Source: an uncultured Eubacteriales bacterium
GTDB lineage: Bacteria > Bacillota > Clostridia > Christensenellales > Aristaeellaceae
Direction: 5' to 3'
Length of the DNA stretch: 64,000 nt
Assembly (NCBI GenBank): GCA_902789795.1
Contig: CADAPM010000003.1
Location: forward strand, 62,001-126,000
Shown piece after piece: positions 16,700-23,949 of the stretch (position 1 is the first letter of the stretch; each line of letters starts with the position of its first letter). The position numbers were made by a program, and so were the translations under genes. Below the pieces are notes generated by a model that was not told where the DNA came from, made no database searches, and saw only the letters and a program-made list of their open reading frames with translations.

Positions 16700-17920
16700 A
16701 TGAGAAAAGCGGTGCTGGTCTCCCTGGACGCCTTTTTTGACGCGGACTTTCAATACCTGGCCCCGGACGGCGGGCTGAGCCGGATGATCCGGGAAGGCGC
16801 CGTCTGCCGCCAGGTGAAGACCGTCTTTCCGGCGCTGACCTATCCCGCGCACGCGACGCTGATCACCGGCTGCGATCCGGATCAGACCCTCATCGGGCAG
16901 AACCAGCCCTTTCAGCCGGACACGCCGCCCGGCGCGCGGCGCTGGTACTGGGAGCGGAAGCACATTGCGGTGCCCACCCTCTTTGACGCGGTGCGGGAGG
17001 CCGGCGGGAAAAGCTGCTCCATCCTGTGGCCCGTAGGCTGCAAAAATCCGGCGGTGCGGTGGTGTTTCCCGGAGATCCATCTCCTGCCCGGGGAAAACCT
17101 GGTGGTCAAAACCCTGACCTTCGGGTCCCCCGTGTTCATCCTGGCCTCCGAAGCCCGCTACGGCTTCCTGCGGCAGGGCATTAAGGAGCCCGGCCTCAGC
17201 AATTACGCCGCAGCCATCGCGGCGCACACCATCCGGAAAAAGCAGCCGGACCTGACCGCCGTGCACCTGATCGACCTGGACGAGATGCGCCATCACCACG
17301 GCACCTTCAGCCCGGAAGCGGTCGAAGCCATCCACCGGAACGAGAACAGGCTCGCCGCCATCCGGCAGGCCATAGAGCAAACCCCGGGCATGGAGGACGC
17401 CCTGCTGATCGCCGTCAGCGACCACGGGCAGTCCGACATCTCGATCACCGTCGATCTGACGGCAGGCCTGAAAAAGCTGGGCCTTTCCGACGATTTCGGC
17501 GTCCAGAGCAACGGGGAGAGCGCCTATTTCTTCGCCCAGAGGGAGGACGCGGACCCGGCAAAGGCCATAGCGCTTTTGCAAAAGCATCTGGCGAAGAACG
17601 GCATCCAGCGCCTGTACTCGCGTCAGGAGTTGGACCGGCTTCACGCGGCGCCCGGCGTCGCCTTCGCCTGCGAGGCCGCAGACCAGGTGGTGTTCAGCGA
17701 CGGTCTGGACGAGAACAAGCGCGAAAAAGCCACCCACGGCTTCGGCCCGGGACACAGCGCGGAAAATTGCCTCTTTGCCGTCTGGGGACGGGGCGTCCGG
17801 GCGGGGATCGAGCTGCCCGAAATGCCCATGCGCGACGTCGCCCCCACCATCGCTGGGCTGATGGGCCTGTCCCTGCCCTCCGCCGCAGGAAAGGATCACT
17901 CGGCGGATATCCTCGGATAA
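16700..17920 (+). CDS. Type I phosphodiesterase / nucleotide pyrophosphatase family protein
   Basis: 406 residues of the alkaline-phosphatase superfamily. The predicted nucleophile Thr lies in FPALTYPAHATLITG (about residues 44-58), and metal ligands are visible in VSLDAF near the start, LIDLDEMRHHHG, VSDHGQSD and the late GFGPGHSAE. There is no signal peptide, so it should act in the cytoplasm, splitting a phosphodiester or pyrophosphate bond of unknown substrate. AAGGAGG precedes the ATG at 16700; the longer frame (16646) runs through the upstream terminator. It is monocistronic. Confidence 0.87.
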   Translation: MRKAVLVSLDAFFDADFQYLAPDGGLSRMIREGAVCRQVKTVFPALTYPAHATLITGCDPDQTLIGQNQPFQPDTPPGARRWYWERKHIAVPTLFDAVREAGGKSCSILWPVGCKNPAVRWCFPEIHLLPGENLVVKTLTFGSPVFILASEARYGFLRQGIKEPGLSNYAAAIAAHTIRKKQPDLTAVHLIDLDEMRHHHGTFSPEAVEAIHRNENRLAAIRQAIEQTPGMEDALLIAVSDHGQSDISITVDLTAGLKKLGLSDDFGVQSNGESAYFFAQREDADPAKAIALLQKHLAKNGIQRLYSRQELDRLHAAPGVAFACEAADQVVFSDGLDENKREKATHGFGPGHSAENCLFAVWGRGVRAGIELPEMPMRDVAPTIAGLMGLSLPSAAGKDHSADILG

Positions 17921-17928
17921 TTACAGTA

Positions 17929-18000
17929 TTTGCCTGCGTTTGCAGGCAAAAATAAGACCGCCTGACGGCAGAAAACCCGTTCAGGCGGTCTTTTGTTTTC
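17929..18000 (+). terminator. Two successive terminator hairpins
   Basis: First hairpin: TTTGCCTGC (17929-17937) with GCAGGCAAA (17942-17950). Second: GACCGCCTGA (17956-17965) with TCAGGCGGTC (17981-17990), followed by TTTTGTTTT. The second is the stronger terminator. Confidence 0.85.
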
Positions 18001-18003
18001 AGT

Positions 18004-18260
18004 TTTCTTAAGGGCTCTGTTGTCGTTTGAAAAATGGTTGTTAGTAATTGTAGGTGAACGCCCTCATCCGTCAGGCTATCGCCTGACACCTTCCCCCATA
18101 GATGGGGGAAGGCTTTTGGAGCCTTCACTTCAGAATTTGTACAAAAGCCAACAATTGCAGTGCGTCTTTTCGTTCAATCAAGCAGCGGAACGCAACAAAG
18201 CCTTCCCCCATCCATGGGGGAAGGTGTCGCGCCGAAGGCGTGACGGATGAGGGTGTTCCC
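18004..18260 (+). repeat. GCCCTCATCCG-type intergenic element, copy 2
   Basis: A conserved flank (GTTTTCTTAAGGG onward) leads to GTGAACGCCCTCATCCG at 18054. Then come a CAGGC/GCCTG hairpin, CTTCCCCCAT/ATGGGGGAAG hairpins on both sides, a core TTGCAGTGCGT, and the complementary end GGATGAGGGTGTTC to about 18258. It lies right after the terminators of the phosphodiesterase gene in the same orientation as that gene. No coding capacity. Confidence 0.8.
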
Positions 18261-18318
18261 TAACGTCCGCCAACGTCCGGACATAACAGCTTTGTCACTT
18301 TCCTAAGATTAGCGTCTT

Positions 18319-20046
18319 TCATGGCACCGGCAGGACGAAGGAGAACTCGCTGCCCTCGCCAGGAGCGCTCTTGAGGGCGATCTCCACCTTCATTTTCAGC
18401 AGGATCTCCCGGGCGATGGACAGGCCCAGGCCGCTGCCCTTGGAGGCGTGGGACTTATCCGCCTGATGGAAGCGATCAAAGATGTGCTTCTGGGCCTCCT
18501 CGTCGATGCCGATACCGTTGTCGCGCACGAAGAAGCGGATGCCCGTCTCCAGCCCGTCCGTGGTGACCACGTGCGCGCCCAGGGTGATCTGCCCGCCCGC
18601 GGGCGTATACTTGCGCGCGTTGTCCAGGAAGATGGTCAGCACCTCGCTCAGGCGGTCCTCATTGGTGATGATCTGGGGCAGGTCCTCATTGGGCAGGTCC
18701 AGGAGCAGGGCCTGCTGATGCTCGGAGAAGGACTGCTTGTTCAGCTCGAAGAGCTCAAACATGAGCTCCGTGGGCTCCACGCGCTCCATCTCAAAGGCCG
18801 CGGGATTGGACTGCAGGCCGGACAGCTCCAACAGGTCGTTGACCAGGCGCGAGAGCCGGCGCACCTCGTCCACGATGATACCGTAATAGCGCATCCGCTC
18901 CTGCTCGTCGGTCACCAGGCCGTCCCGCAGGCCCTCGGACAGGCCGCGCATGTTGGCCAGGGGCGTGCGCAGCTCGTGGGAGATATTCGCCACATAGTCG
19001 AACCGCGTGCGCTCCAGGCGCTCCGCTTCGGTGATATCCCGGATGACCGCCATTGCGCCGCTGCGCACGCCTTCCGCGGGCAGCATGGTAATGACTGCCT
19101 CCAGCACGTCCTCGCCCTTCTGGATCCTCAGCCGGTCGGGCTGCTGCCTGGTCAGCGTTTTCCCGAGCCCGTCCATGACCTCATTCCAGGCAGGCGTATT
19201 CTCCCCCAGCAGCCTTTTCGCCGCGCTGTTGCTGTCCAGCAGTCCGCCTTCCGGCGTCAGGGCGATGATGCCCTCGTCCAGCGCCTCCAGCAGGCGGCGC
19301 TTGTTCTCGCTCTCCCGGGCCAGGTCCGCGATGGTGGCGGAGACCTTCTGGGACATGCTGTTGAAGGCCAGGGCCACCGCGCCGGCCTCGCCGGGCAGGT
19401 TGGTATCCAGCCGCACCGTCTCCCCGCGCTCAACCGCCTGGGCCGCGTTCTTCAGCTTCCTGAGCGGGCTGGCGGAGACCGTGCTGAGCAGCAGCAAGAG
19501 GCCGCTGAGCAGCAGCAGGCCTGGGATGATCCACATGACCAGGCGGTTGCGGTAGCGGGCCAGTGCGCTGCGGTACTCGCGGGTCGGCTTGCCGGCCAGG
19601 ATATAGTAGCCCGCACTCGTCTTCTTGCCGCTGACGATGGCCCAGGTGCCCGTCTCCCGCTCCGTCAGGCCGATCTCGCCTTCCCGGTCCAGCCGGTTGG
19701 TCAAGCGATGGACGCGCTCGTGGCCGAAGTAGGCGACGCCGTTATCCGAAAAGGCGATGGCGCGCCGGTCCGGGTCCAGCAGCATCAGGAACACCTGGCT
19801 GGGGTTCAATTCCGGGTTCACCCACTGCTGCAGCGCCTCCCGGTCGGCCTGGCCCCTGTCCAGGCGGTTGAGCCAGTCCTCCGCCGTTTCCACCGCACGG
19901 GAAAGCTCGGCCTGGTCCGTGCCGGTAAACGTCCTGTCCGATAGTTGCCCGCTGATACGCCAAAGTGCTGCCGCCGAAATGATCAGCAGCAGCACAATCA
20001 TCAGGCCGAACTGGGTGAGCAGCGGCAGCTCCCGCCACTTACGCAT
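18319..20046 (-). CDS. Sensor histidine kinase (PhoR/WalK-like)
   Basis: 575 residues. Two membrane segments (about 10-30 and 165-190) enclose an extracellular sensor of about 135 residues. Then follow a HAMP domain (about 190-240), a PAS domain (about 250-345, LLEALDEGIIALTPEGGLL), the HisKA dimerisation domain with phospho-acceptor His in ISHELRTPL (about residue 355), and a HATPase domain with N box (EVLTIFLDNARKY), G1 (DNGIGID) and G2 (GSGLGLSI). Start ATG 20046 overlaps the response regulator by 8 nt, so the pair is translationally coupled. It phosphorylates that regulator in response to an envelope signal that is not identifiable here. Confidence 0.93.
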   Translation of the reverse strand: MRKWRELPLLTQFGLMIVLLLIISAAALWRISGQLSDRTFTGTDQAELSRAVETAEDWLNRLDRGQADREALQQWVNPELNPSQVFLMLLDPDRRAIAFSDNGVAYFGHERVHRLTNRLDREGEIGLTERETGTWAIVSGKKTSAGYYILAGKPTREYRSALARYRNRLVMWIIPGLLLLSGLLLLLSTVSASPLRKLKNAAQAVERGETVRLDTNLPGEAGAVALAFNSMSQKVSATIADLARESENKRRLLEALDEGIIALTPEGGLLDSNSAAKRLLGENTPAWNEVMDGLGKTLTRQQPDRLRIQKGEDVLEAVITMLPAEGVRSGAMAVIRDITEAERLERTRFDYVANISHELRTPLANMRGLSEGLRDGLVTDEQERMRYYGIIVDEVRRLSRLVNDLLELSGLQSNPAAFEMERVEPTELMFELFELNKQSFSEHQQALLLDLPNEDLPQIITNEDRLSEVLTIFLDNARKYTPAGGQITLGAHVVTTDGLETGIRFFVRDNGIGIDEEAQKHIFDRFHQADKSHASKGSGLGLSIAREILLKMKVEIALKSAPGEGSEFSFVLPVP

Positions 20047-20737
20047 CTTCTTCCGGCTCCGCTTTGTACCCGACGCCATAGACCGATCTCAGGACCAGCC
20101 CCGCGTTTTCGGGCAATTTTTTCCGGATCCGCTTGATGGAAGTATCCACCACCCGCGGATCGCCGTCAAAATCAAAACCCCATATATTGTCCAGGAGCTG
20201 CTCCCGGGTGAAGACCTGCCTAGGATGGCTGGCCATCAGGTGCAGGATCTCCACCTCCTTGGGCGACAGCACCACGGCCTGGCCGTCCACCCGCACCTCG
20301 TAGCACTTGAGGTCGATGCTCGTGTGCCCGATGCTCAGCAGATGATCGTCCGGCTCGGACTCCATGCGGTTGAGGCGGCGGAAAATGACCGCGATGCGGC
20401 TGACCACCTCGCGGGGGCTGAAGGGCTTGACGATATAGTCGTCCGCGCCCAAAGCAAAGCCCAGCAGCTTATCCACTTCCTCGCCCTTGGCGGTCAGGAT
20501 GATGATGGGCGTCATGCTCACCGCGCGGATGTCGGTGCAGACCTGCGTGCCCGAGCGGCCGGGCATCATGATATCGAGGATGACCAGATCGGGCCGCATA
20601 CGCTCAAAGGCGCTCATGACCTCGTCCCCGCGGAAGACCGAAAAGACCTCGTACCCCTCGCGGGTCAGGTAGATCCTGAGGCTCTCGTGGATGGCGAGCT
20701 CGTCATCGGCGATCATGATCATTTTTTTCTTGGCCAT
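20039..20737 (-). CDS. OmpR/PhoB-family response regulator
   Basis: 232 residues. The receiver domain has the acidic pair Asp11-Asp12, phospho-acceptor Asp55 in VILDIMMPG, and the conserved Lys in DDYIVKPF. The C-terminal winged helix (about 135-230) shows LSPKEVEILHLMASH, FTREQLLDNIWG and VDTSIKRIRKKL. It is a DNA-binding transcription factor controlled by the kinase encoded immediately downstream. AGGGGAG precedes the start. Target genes are not apparent in the window. Confidence 0.94.
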   Translation of the reverse strand: MAKKKMIMIADDELAIHESLRIYLTREGYEVFSVFRGDEVMSAFERMRPDLVILDIMMPGRSGTQVCTDIRAVSMTPIIILTAKGEEVDKLLGFALGADDYIVKPFSPREVVSRIAVIFRRLNRMESEPDDHLLSIGHTSIDLKCYEVRVDGQAVVLSPKEVEILHLMASHPRQVFTREQLLDNIWGFDFDGDPRVVDTSIKRIRKKLPENAGLVLRSVYGVGYKAEPEEDA

Positions 20738-20770
20738 AGAACTTACTCCCCTTTCAGGTGGAGAGATATA

Positions 20771-20934
20771 GAAGTGAGGAGTGAGGAATGAGAAGTGAGG
20801 AGTTCAGGTACAAACTCCTCCACTGCGTTACGGAGTTTGTCCGATCATTGCGGTCTGCCGCAGGCAGGCGATATGGATCGGAATCGCGGAGCGATTCCTT
20901 CCGCAACTCCTCATTCCTCACTCCTCATTCCTAA
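20771..20934. repeat. Heptad-armed three-hairpin element, copy B (GTGAGGA type)
   Basis: The left arm 20771-20804 is tandem GTGAGGA-like 7-mers and the right arm 20905-20934 is the complement. The core reads GTTCAGGTACAAACTCC and folds as three hairpins: AAACTCC/GGAGTTT (20812-20838), CTGCC/GGCAG (20855-20867) and GGAATCGC/GCGATTCC (20880-20898). It ends at the stop codon of the 20935 gene and begins 33 bp before the response-regulator start. Confidence 0.8.
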
Positions 20935-21780
20935 TTATTTACTGATGAGTTCTTCCACAAACCTTCTCGCCTGTTCGGCGTTGTCGGGGGTCGTGTTTTC
21001 GAGGGTGATCTGCACGGAGGGCTTCTTTTCCGCGACGAACTCCCCGATGGCAGTATAGTCCATCAGGCCCGTGCCGGCGGCGACGGCCTTCATGGTGCCG
21101 TCATCCTTCAGCACATAGTCCTTCATGTGCACCACCAGCACGTCGTCCTGCAGCAGGTCGATGGCTTCGTCGATGATCCGGCCGGCGTCCTCCAGATTGC
21201 TCTCATGCAGGATATTGACCGGGTCGAAGATGATGCCCAGGTTCGGGGACTGGATGGCGTCCAGCACCTGCCGCGCGCGGCGTCCGTCGGACACGATGTG
21301 CTTGAAGACCGGCTCGATGGCGATGATCGTCCCGAGCTTCTCCGCTTCCTCCACCACGGGCGCCAGCCGGCGGATGAACAGGTCCAGGGCCGCGTCCGTA
21401 TGGCTGGTCAGCGGGTCATACTTGTATTCTTTGTTAGGGTCGCCGGTCTCGGTGCCCACCAGCGCGGCGTTCATCCAGCGCGCGAAGCGCAGGTGCGCCA
21501 CGTACTTTTTGACCGCCGCCCGGTATTCCTCCATGTCCGGGGTCGCCAGGTTCAGATAGCAGCCCAGCACCGCGGTGTCGAGGCCCTGCAGGTCGTCCAT
21601 CACCCGCCGGGCGAAGCCGGGGGTCAGCGCCCCGGGCTGCATGTATTCCTTGCCCAGGGTCTTGGACAGCGCCAGATGGCAGCAGGTAAAGCCCTGCGCC
21701 TTCGCAACAGACGCGCGCTCGGCCAAAGTGCCGGGCGCGGCGTCGTGCAGGCGCAGACCGATCTGAGTATAAGTCTGCAT
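20935..21780 (-). CDS. Sugar-phosphate isomerase/epimerase family protein (xylose-isomerase-like TIM barrel)
   Basis: 281 residues of the AP endonuclease 2 / xylose isomerase-like TIM-barrel superfamily. Metal-binding candidates appear at strand ends: IAIEPVFKHI (Glu), GIIFDPVNILH (Asp, His), VVHMKDY (His, Asp) and the C-terminal QITLENTTPD (Glu). Members isomerise or epimerise keto-sugars and related acids. It is the last gene of the minus-strand run after KduI, the DUF4177 protein and the SDR, 21 bp from the SDR, which points to uronate or keto-acid metabolism. GGGAG precedes the ATG. Its stop codon abuts a heptad-armed repeat. Confidence 0.87.
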   Translation of the reverse strand: MQTYTQIGLRLHDAAPGTLAERASVAKAQGFTCCHLALSKTLGKEYMQPGALTPGFARRVMDDLQGLDTAVLGCYLNLATPDMEEYRAAVKKYVAHLRFARWMNAALVGTETGDPNKEYKYDPLTSHTDAALDLFIRRLAPVVEEAEKLGTIIAIEPVFKHIVSDGRRARQVLDAIQSPNLGIIFDPVNILHESNLEDAGRIIDEAIDLLQDDVLVVHMKDYVLKDDGTMKAVAAGTGLMDYTAIGEFVAEKKPSVQITLENTTPDNAEQARRFVEELISK

Positions 21781-21801
21781 GTTGTCTCCCTTCAGGGGCG
21801 G

Positions 21802-22599
21802 TTAAGGCTGTTTTCCGATATAAGCCAGGATGCCGCCGTCCACGTAGAGGATGTGGCCGTTGACGAAGTTGGAGGCGTCGGAGGCCAGGAAGACCGCCGG
21901 GCCCTGCAAGTCCGTGGCTTCGCCCCAACGCGCCGCGGGCGTCTTGGCGATGATGAACTGATCGAAGGGATGACGGCTGCCGTCGGGCTGACGCTCGCGC
22001 AGCGGCGCGGTCTGCGGGGTCGCGATGTAGCCCGGGCCGATGCCGTTGCACTGGATATTGTACTGGCCGTACTCGGCGCAGATGTTGCGGGTCAGCATCT
22101 TGAGGCCTCCCTTGGCCGCCGCGTAGGCGGACACGGTCTCACGGCCCAGCTCGCTCATCATGGAGCAGATGTTGATGATCTTGCCGTGGCCCTTCTTGAT
22201 CATGGCCGGGATGACCGCCTTCGCGCAGATGAAGGGCGCGTTCAGGTCTACATCCACCACCTGGCGGAAGTCCGCGGCGGACATTTCCGTCATGGGGATG
22301 CGCTTGATGATGCCGGCATTGTTGACCAGGATATCGATGGTGCCGACTTCCTCCTCGATCTTCTTGACGGTGTTCTGCACAGCTTCTTCATCCGTGACGT
22401 CGCAGACATAGCCATAGGCCTTGATGCCCGCTTTTTTGTAGTTCTCCAGGCCGCGCTCCAGCTGCTCCTGGCCCCGATCGTTGAAAACGATGGTCGCGCC
22501 AGCCGCCGCGAACGCTTCCGCGATGGCGAAGCCGATGCCGTAGCTCGCGCCGGTGATCCAGGCGACCTTGCCCTCGAGGGAGAATGCTTTCATGTCCAT
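21802..22599 (-). CDS. Gluconate 5-dehydrogenase-like short-chain dehydrogenase
   Basis: 265 residues of the classical SDR family: the cofactor loop TGASYGIGFAIA, NNAG (about 90), catalytic Ser in ICSMMSELGRE, and YAAAKGG (Tyr/Lys). The match to streptococcal gluconate 5-dehydrogenase is strong, including NICSMMSELGRETVSAYAAA and NGHILYVDGGILAYIGKQP. That enzyme type reduces 5-keto-D-gluconate. However, next to KduI the same family can serve as the 2-keto-3-deoxygluconate-forming dehydrogenase of unsaturated-uronate breakdown (KduD/DhuD role). I prefer the latter from context. AAGGAGG lies 9 nt before ATG 22599. Confidence 0.9.
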   Translation of the reverse strand: MDMKAFSLEGKVAWITGASYGIGFAIAEAFAAAGATIVFNDRGQEQLERGLENYKKAGIKAYGYVCDVTDEEAVQNTVKKIEEEVGTIDILVNNAGIIKRIPMTEMSAADFRQVVDVDLNAPFICAKAVIPAMIKKGHGKIINICSMMSELGRETVSAYAAAKGGLKMLTRNICAEYGQYNIQCNGIGPGYIATPQTAPLRERQPDGSRHPFDQFIIAKTPAARWGEATDLQGPAVFLASDASNFVNGHILYVDGGILAYIGKQP

Positions 22600-22637
22600 G
22601 CTCTGGTTCCTCCTTATGATGGTTACAAAAGTGGGGG

Positions 22638-22820
22638 TTATAACTTGCTTTCCTTATAGAACACGCCGATCATCACGCCCACTTCTCCCCGCGCGGTGAT
22701 CTGCTGCAGCGTCCAGCCTTCGGCAACATACTGATTGATGATGGTTTCAGCCTGCTCCAGGTCCTTCTCCATGGAGAATTTGAGGCCCTTGTTCAGGTAG
22801 ACCAGTTTGTATTCTTTCAT
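22638..22820 (-). CDS. Small DUF4177-type protein
   Basis: 60 residues, MKEYKLVYLNKG at the start and QAETIINQYVAEGWTLQQI in the middle, the pattern of DUF4177 proteins: a beta-strand, a helix, EGW, and a second strand pair. The function is unknown. ATG 22820 has AAGGTGA upstream. The open frame continues to 22994 but that part is translation through the repeat element and is not part of the gene. It lies between KduI and the SDR in the same operon. Confidence 0.75.
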   Translation of the reverse strand: MKEYKLVYLNKGLKFSMEKDLEQAETIINQYVAEGWTLQQITARGEVGVMIGVFYKESKL

Positions 22821-22840
22821 GATCTTCACCTTTATGGAAT

Positions 22841-23016
22841 GATAAGTAGTAAGAGATAAATGATAAGAGATAAGTGATAAGTTCAGGTGCAAATGCCTCT
22901 GCTTCGCTCCGGCATTTGGTCGATCCATTGTGTGCGGCTTCGCCGCGGTATGGTCTGAAACGCCGTTCACGGCGTTTCTACCGCAACTTATCACTTATCC
23001 CTCATCACTCATCACT
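22841..23016. repeat. Heptad-armed three-hairpin element, copy C (GTGATAA type)
   Basis: Arms of GTGATAA-like 7-mers at 22841-22881 and, complementary, 22985-23016. The core starts GTTCAGGTGCAAA and has three hairpins: AAATGCC/GGCATTT (22891-22917), GCGGC/GCCGC (22934-22946) and GAAACGCCG/CGGCGTTTC (22957-22978), then CCGCAAC. The right arm touches the kduI stop codon (TAA, 23017-23019); the left end is 20 bp before the DUF4177 start. Confidence 0.82.
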
Positions 23017-23859
23017 TTACCTTAGTTCCGTGGTCGGGATCTCGTCCATGTCGTCGAAGGCCTGGTTCTCGCCGCCCATGGCCCAGATGAAGGTGTAATT
23101 GCTGGTGCCGGCGCCGGCGTGGATGGACCAGGAGGGGCTGATGACGGCCTGCTCGTTCTGCATGACGATGTGGCGGGTCTCCTGGCCTTCGCCCATCATG
23201 TGGAAGACCACCTGGTTTTCCGGGACCTCGAAGTAGAAGTAGACCTCCATGCGGCGCTCGTGTGTGTGGGCGGGCATGGTGTTCCACACGGAGCCCGTGT
23301 CCAGCCGGGTCATGCCCATGGAAAGCTGGCAGGTCTGAAGCACCGAGGGATGGATGAACTGGTTGATCACGCGCTTGTTGCTGGTCTCCACCGCGCCCAC
23401 GGGGCGCTTGGCGGCATCCGCGATCTTGATGAGCTTGTTCTCATAGCTGCAGTGCGCCGGTGCGGAGACGATATAGAACTTGGCGGGGTTCTGAGGATCA
23501 TCCGACTCGAAGGCCACGTACTTCACGCCTCGGGTCAGGTACAGGCAGTCCTTGTAGCCCAGCTCGTACACCTGGTCGTCCGCGGTCACCTTGCCGCTGC
23601 CGCCCACGTTGAACATGCCCAGCTCCCGGCGCTCCAGGAAGTACTCGGTGCCGAAGTTGTGCCAGATGTCGATGCCCTTGTCCAGCGGCACCTTTTCATT
23701 GACCGGCATGATGCCCAGGGTGACCATGCGGTCCACATGGCTGTACACCGCGTTCACCGTGTCGGGGGTGAACAGAGTCTCGATCAGGAATTCTTTGCGG
23801 GTCTCCTCGGTGGTGTAGCGCTTGAAATCGCGCTGGTTGCAGGAATAACGGATGTCCAT
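23017..23859 (-). CDS. kduI: 5-dehydro-4-deoxy-D-glucuronate isomerase
   Basis: 280 residues, the usual KduI length, with the cupin zinc site as PAHTHERRMEVYFYFE (two His and a Glu) and a second His in SWSIHAGAGTSNYTFIW. It converts 5-keto-4-deoxyuronate, the product of unsaturated galacturonate or glucuronate released by polysaccharide lyases, into 2,5-diketo-3-deoxygluconate in the cytoplasm. It is first in an operon with a DUF4177 protein, an SDR that can catalyse the following step, and a TIM-barrel isomerase, and has its own promoter at 23889-23917. Family assignment is secure. Confidence 0.95.
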   Translation of the reverse strand: MDIRYSCNQRDFKRYTTEETRKEFLIETLFTPDTVNAVYSHVDRMVTLGIMPVNEKVPLDKGIDIWHNFGTEYFLERRELGMFNVGGSGKVTADDQVYELGYKDCLYLTRGVKYVAFESDDPQNPAKFYIVSAPAHCSYENKLIKIADAAKRPVGAVETSNKRVINQFIHPSVLQTCQLSMGMTRLDTGSVWNTMPAHTHERRMEVYFYFEVPENQVVFHMMGEGQETRHIVMQNEQAVISPSWSIHAGAGTSNYTFIWAMGGENQAFDDMDEIPTTELR

Positions 23860-23888
23860 GAGAGAAGCCTCCTTATATTGCTGATATC

Positions 23889-23917
23889 ATTTTAGAGGAT
23901 TTTGTCTCCTGCGTCAA
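23889..23917 (-). promoter_or_regulatory. Promoter of the kduI operon
   Basis: On the minus strand TTGACG (23917-23912), 17-bp spacer, TAAAAT (23894-23889), 30 bp before the kduI start codon. Confidence 0.75.
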
Positions 23918-23949
23918 CTCTATGCCAATTTTTTGACATTCCCGCAGGC

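Noticed and set aside
22821..22994. N-terminal extension of the DUF4177 protein through the repeat element
   Set aside because: The extension is a translation of GTGATAA-type repeat DNA; a start with AAGGTGA upstream lies at 22820.
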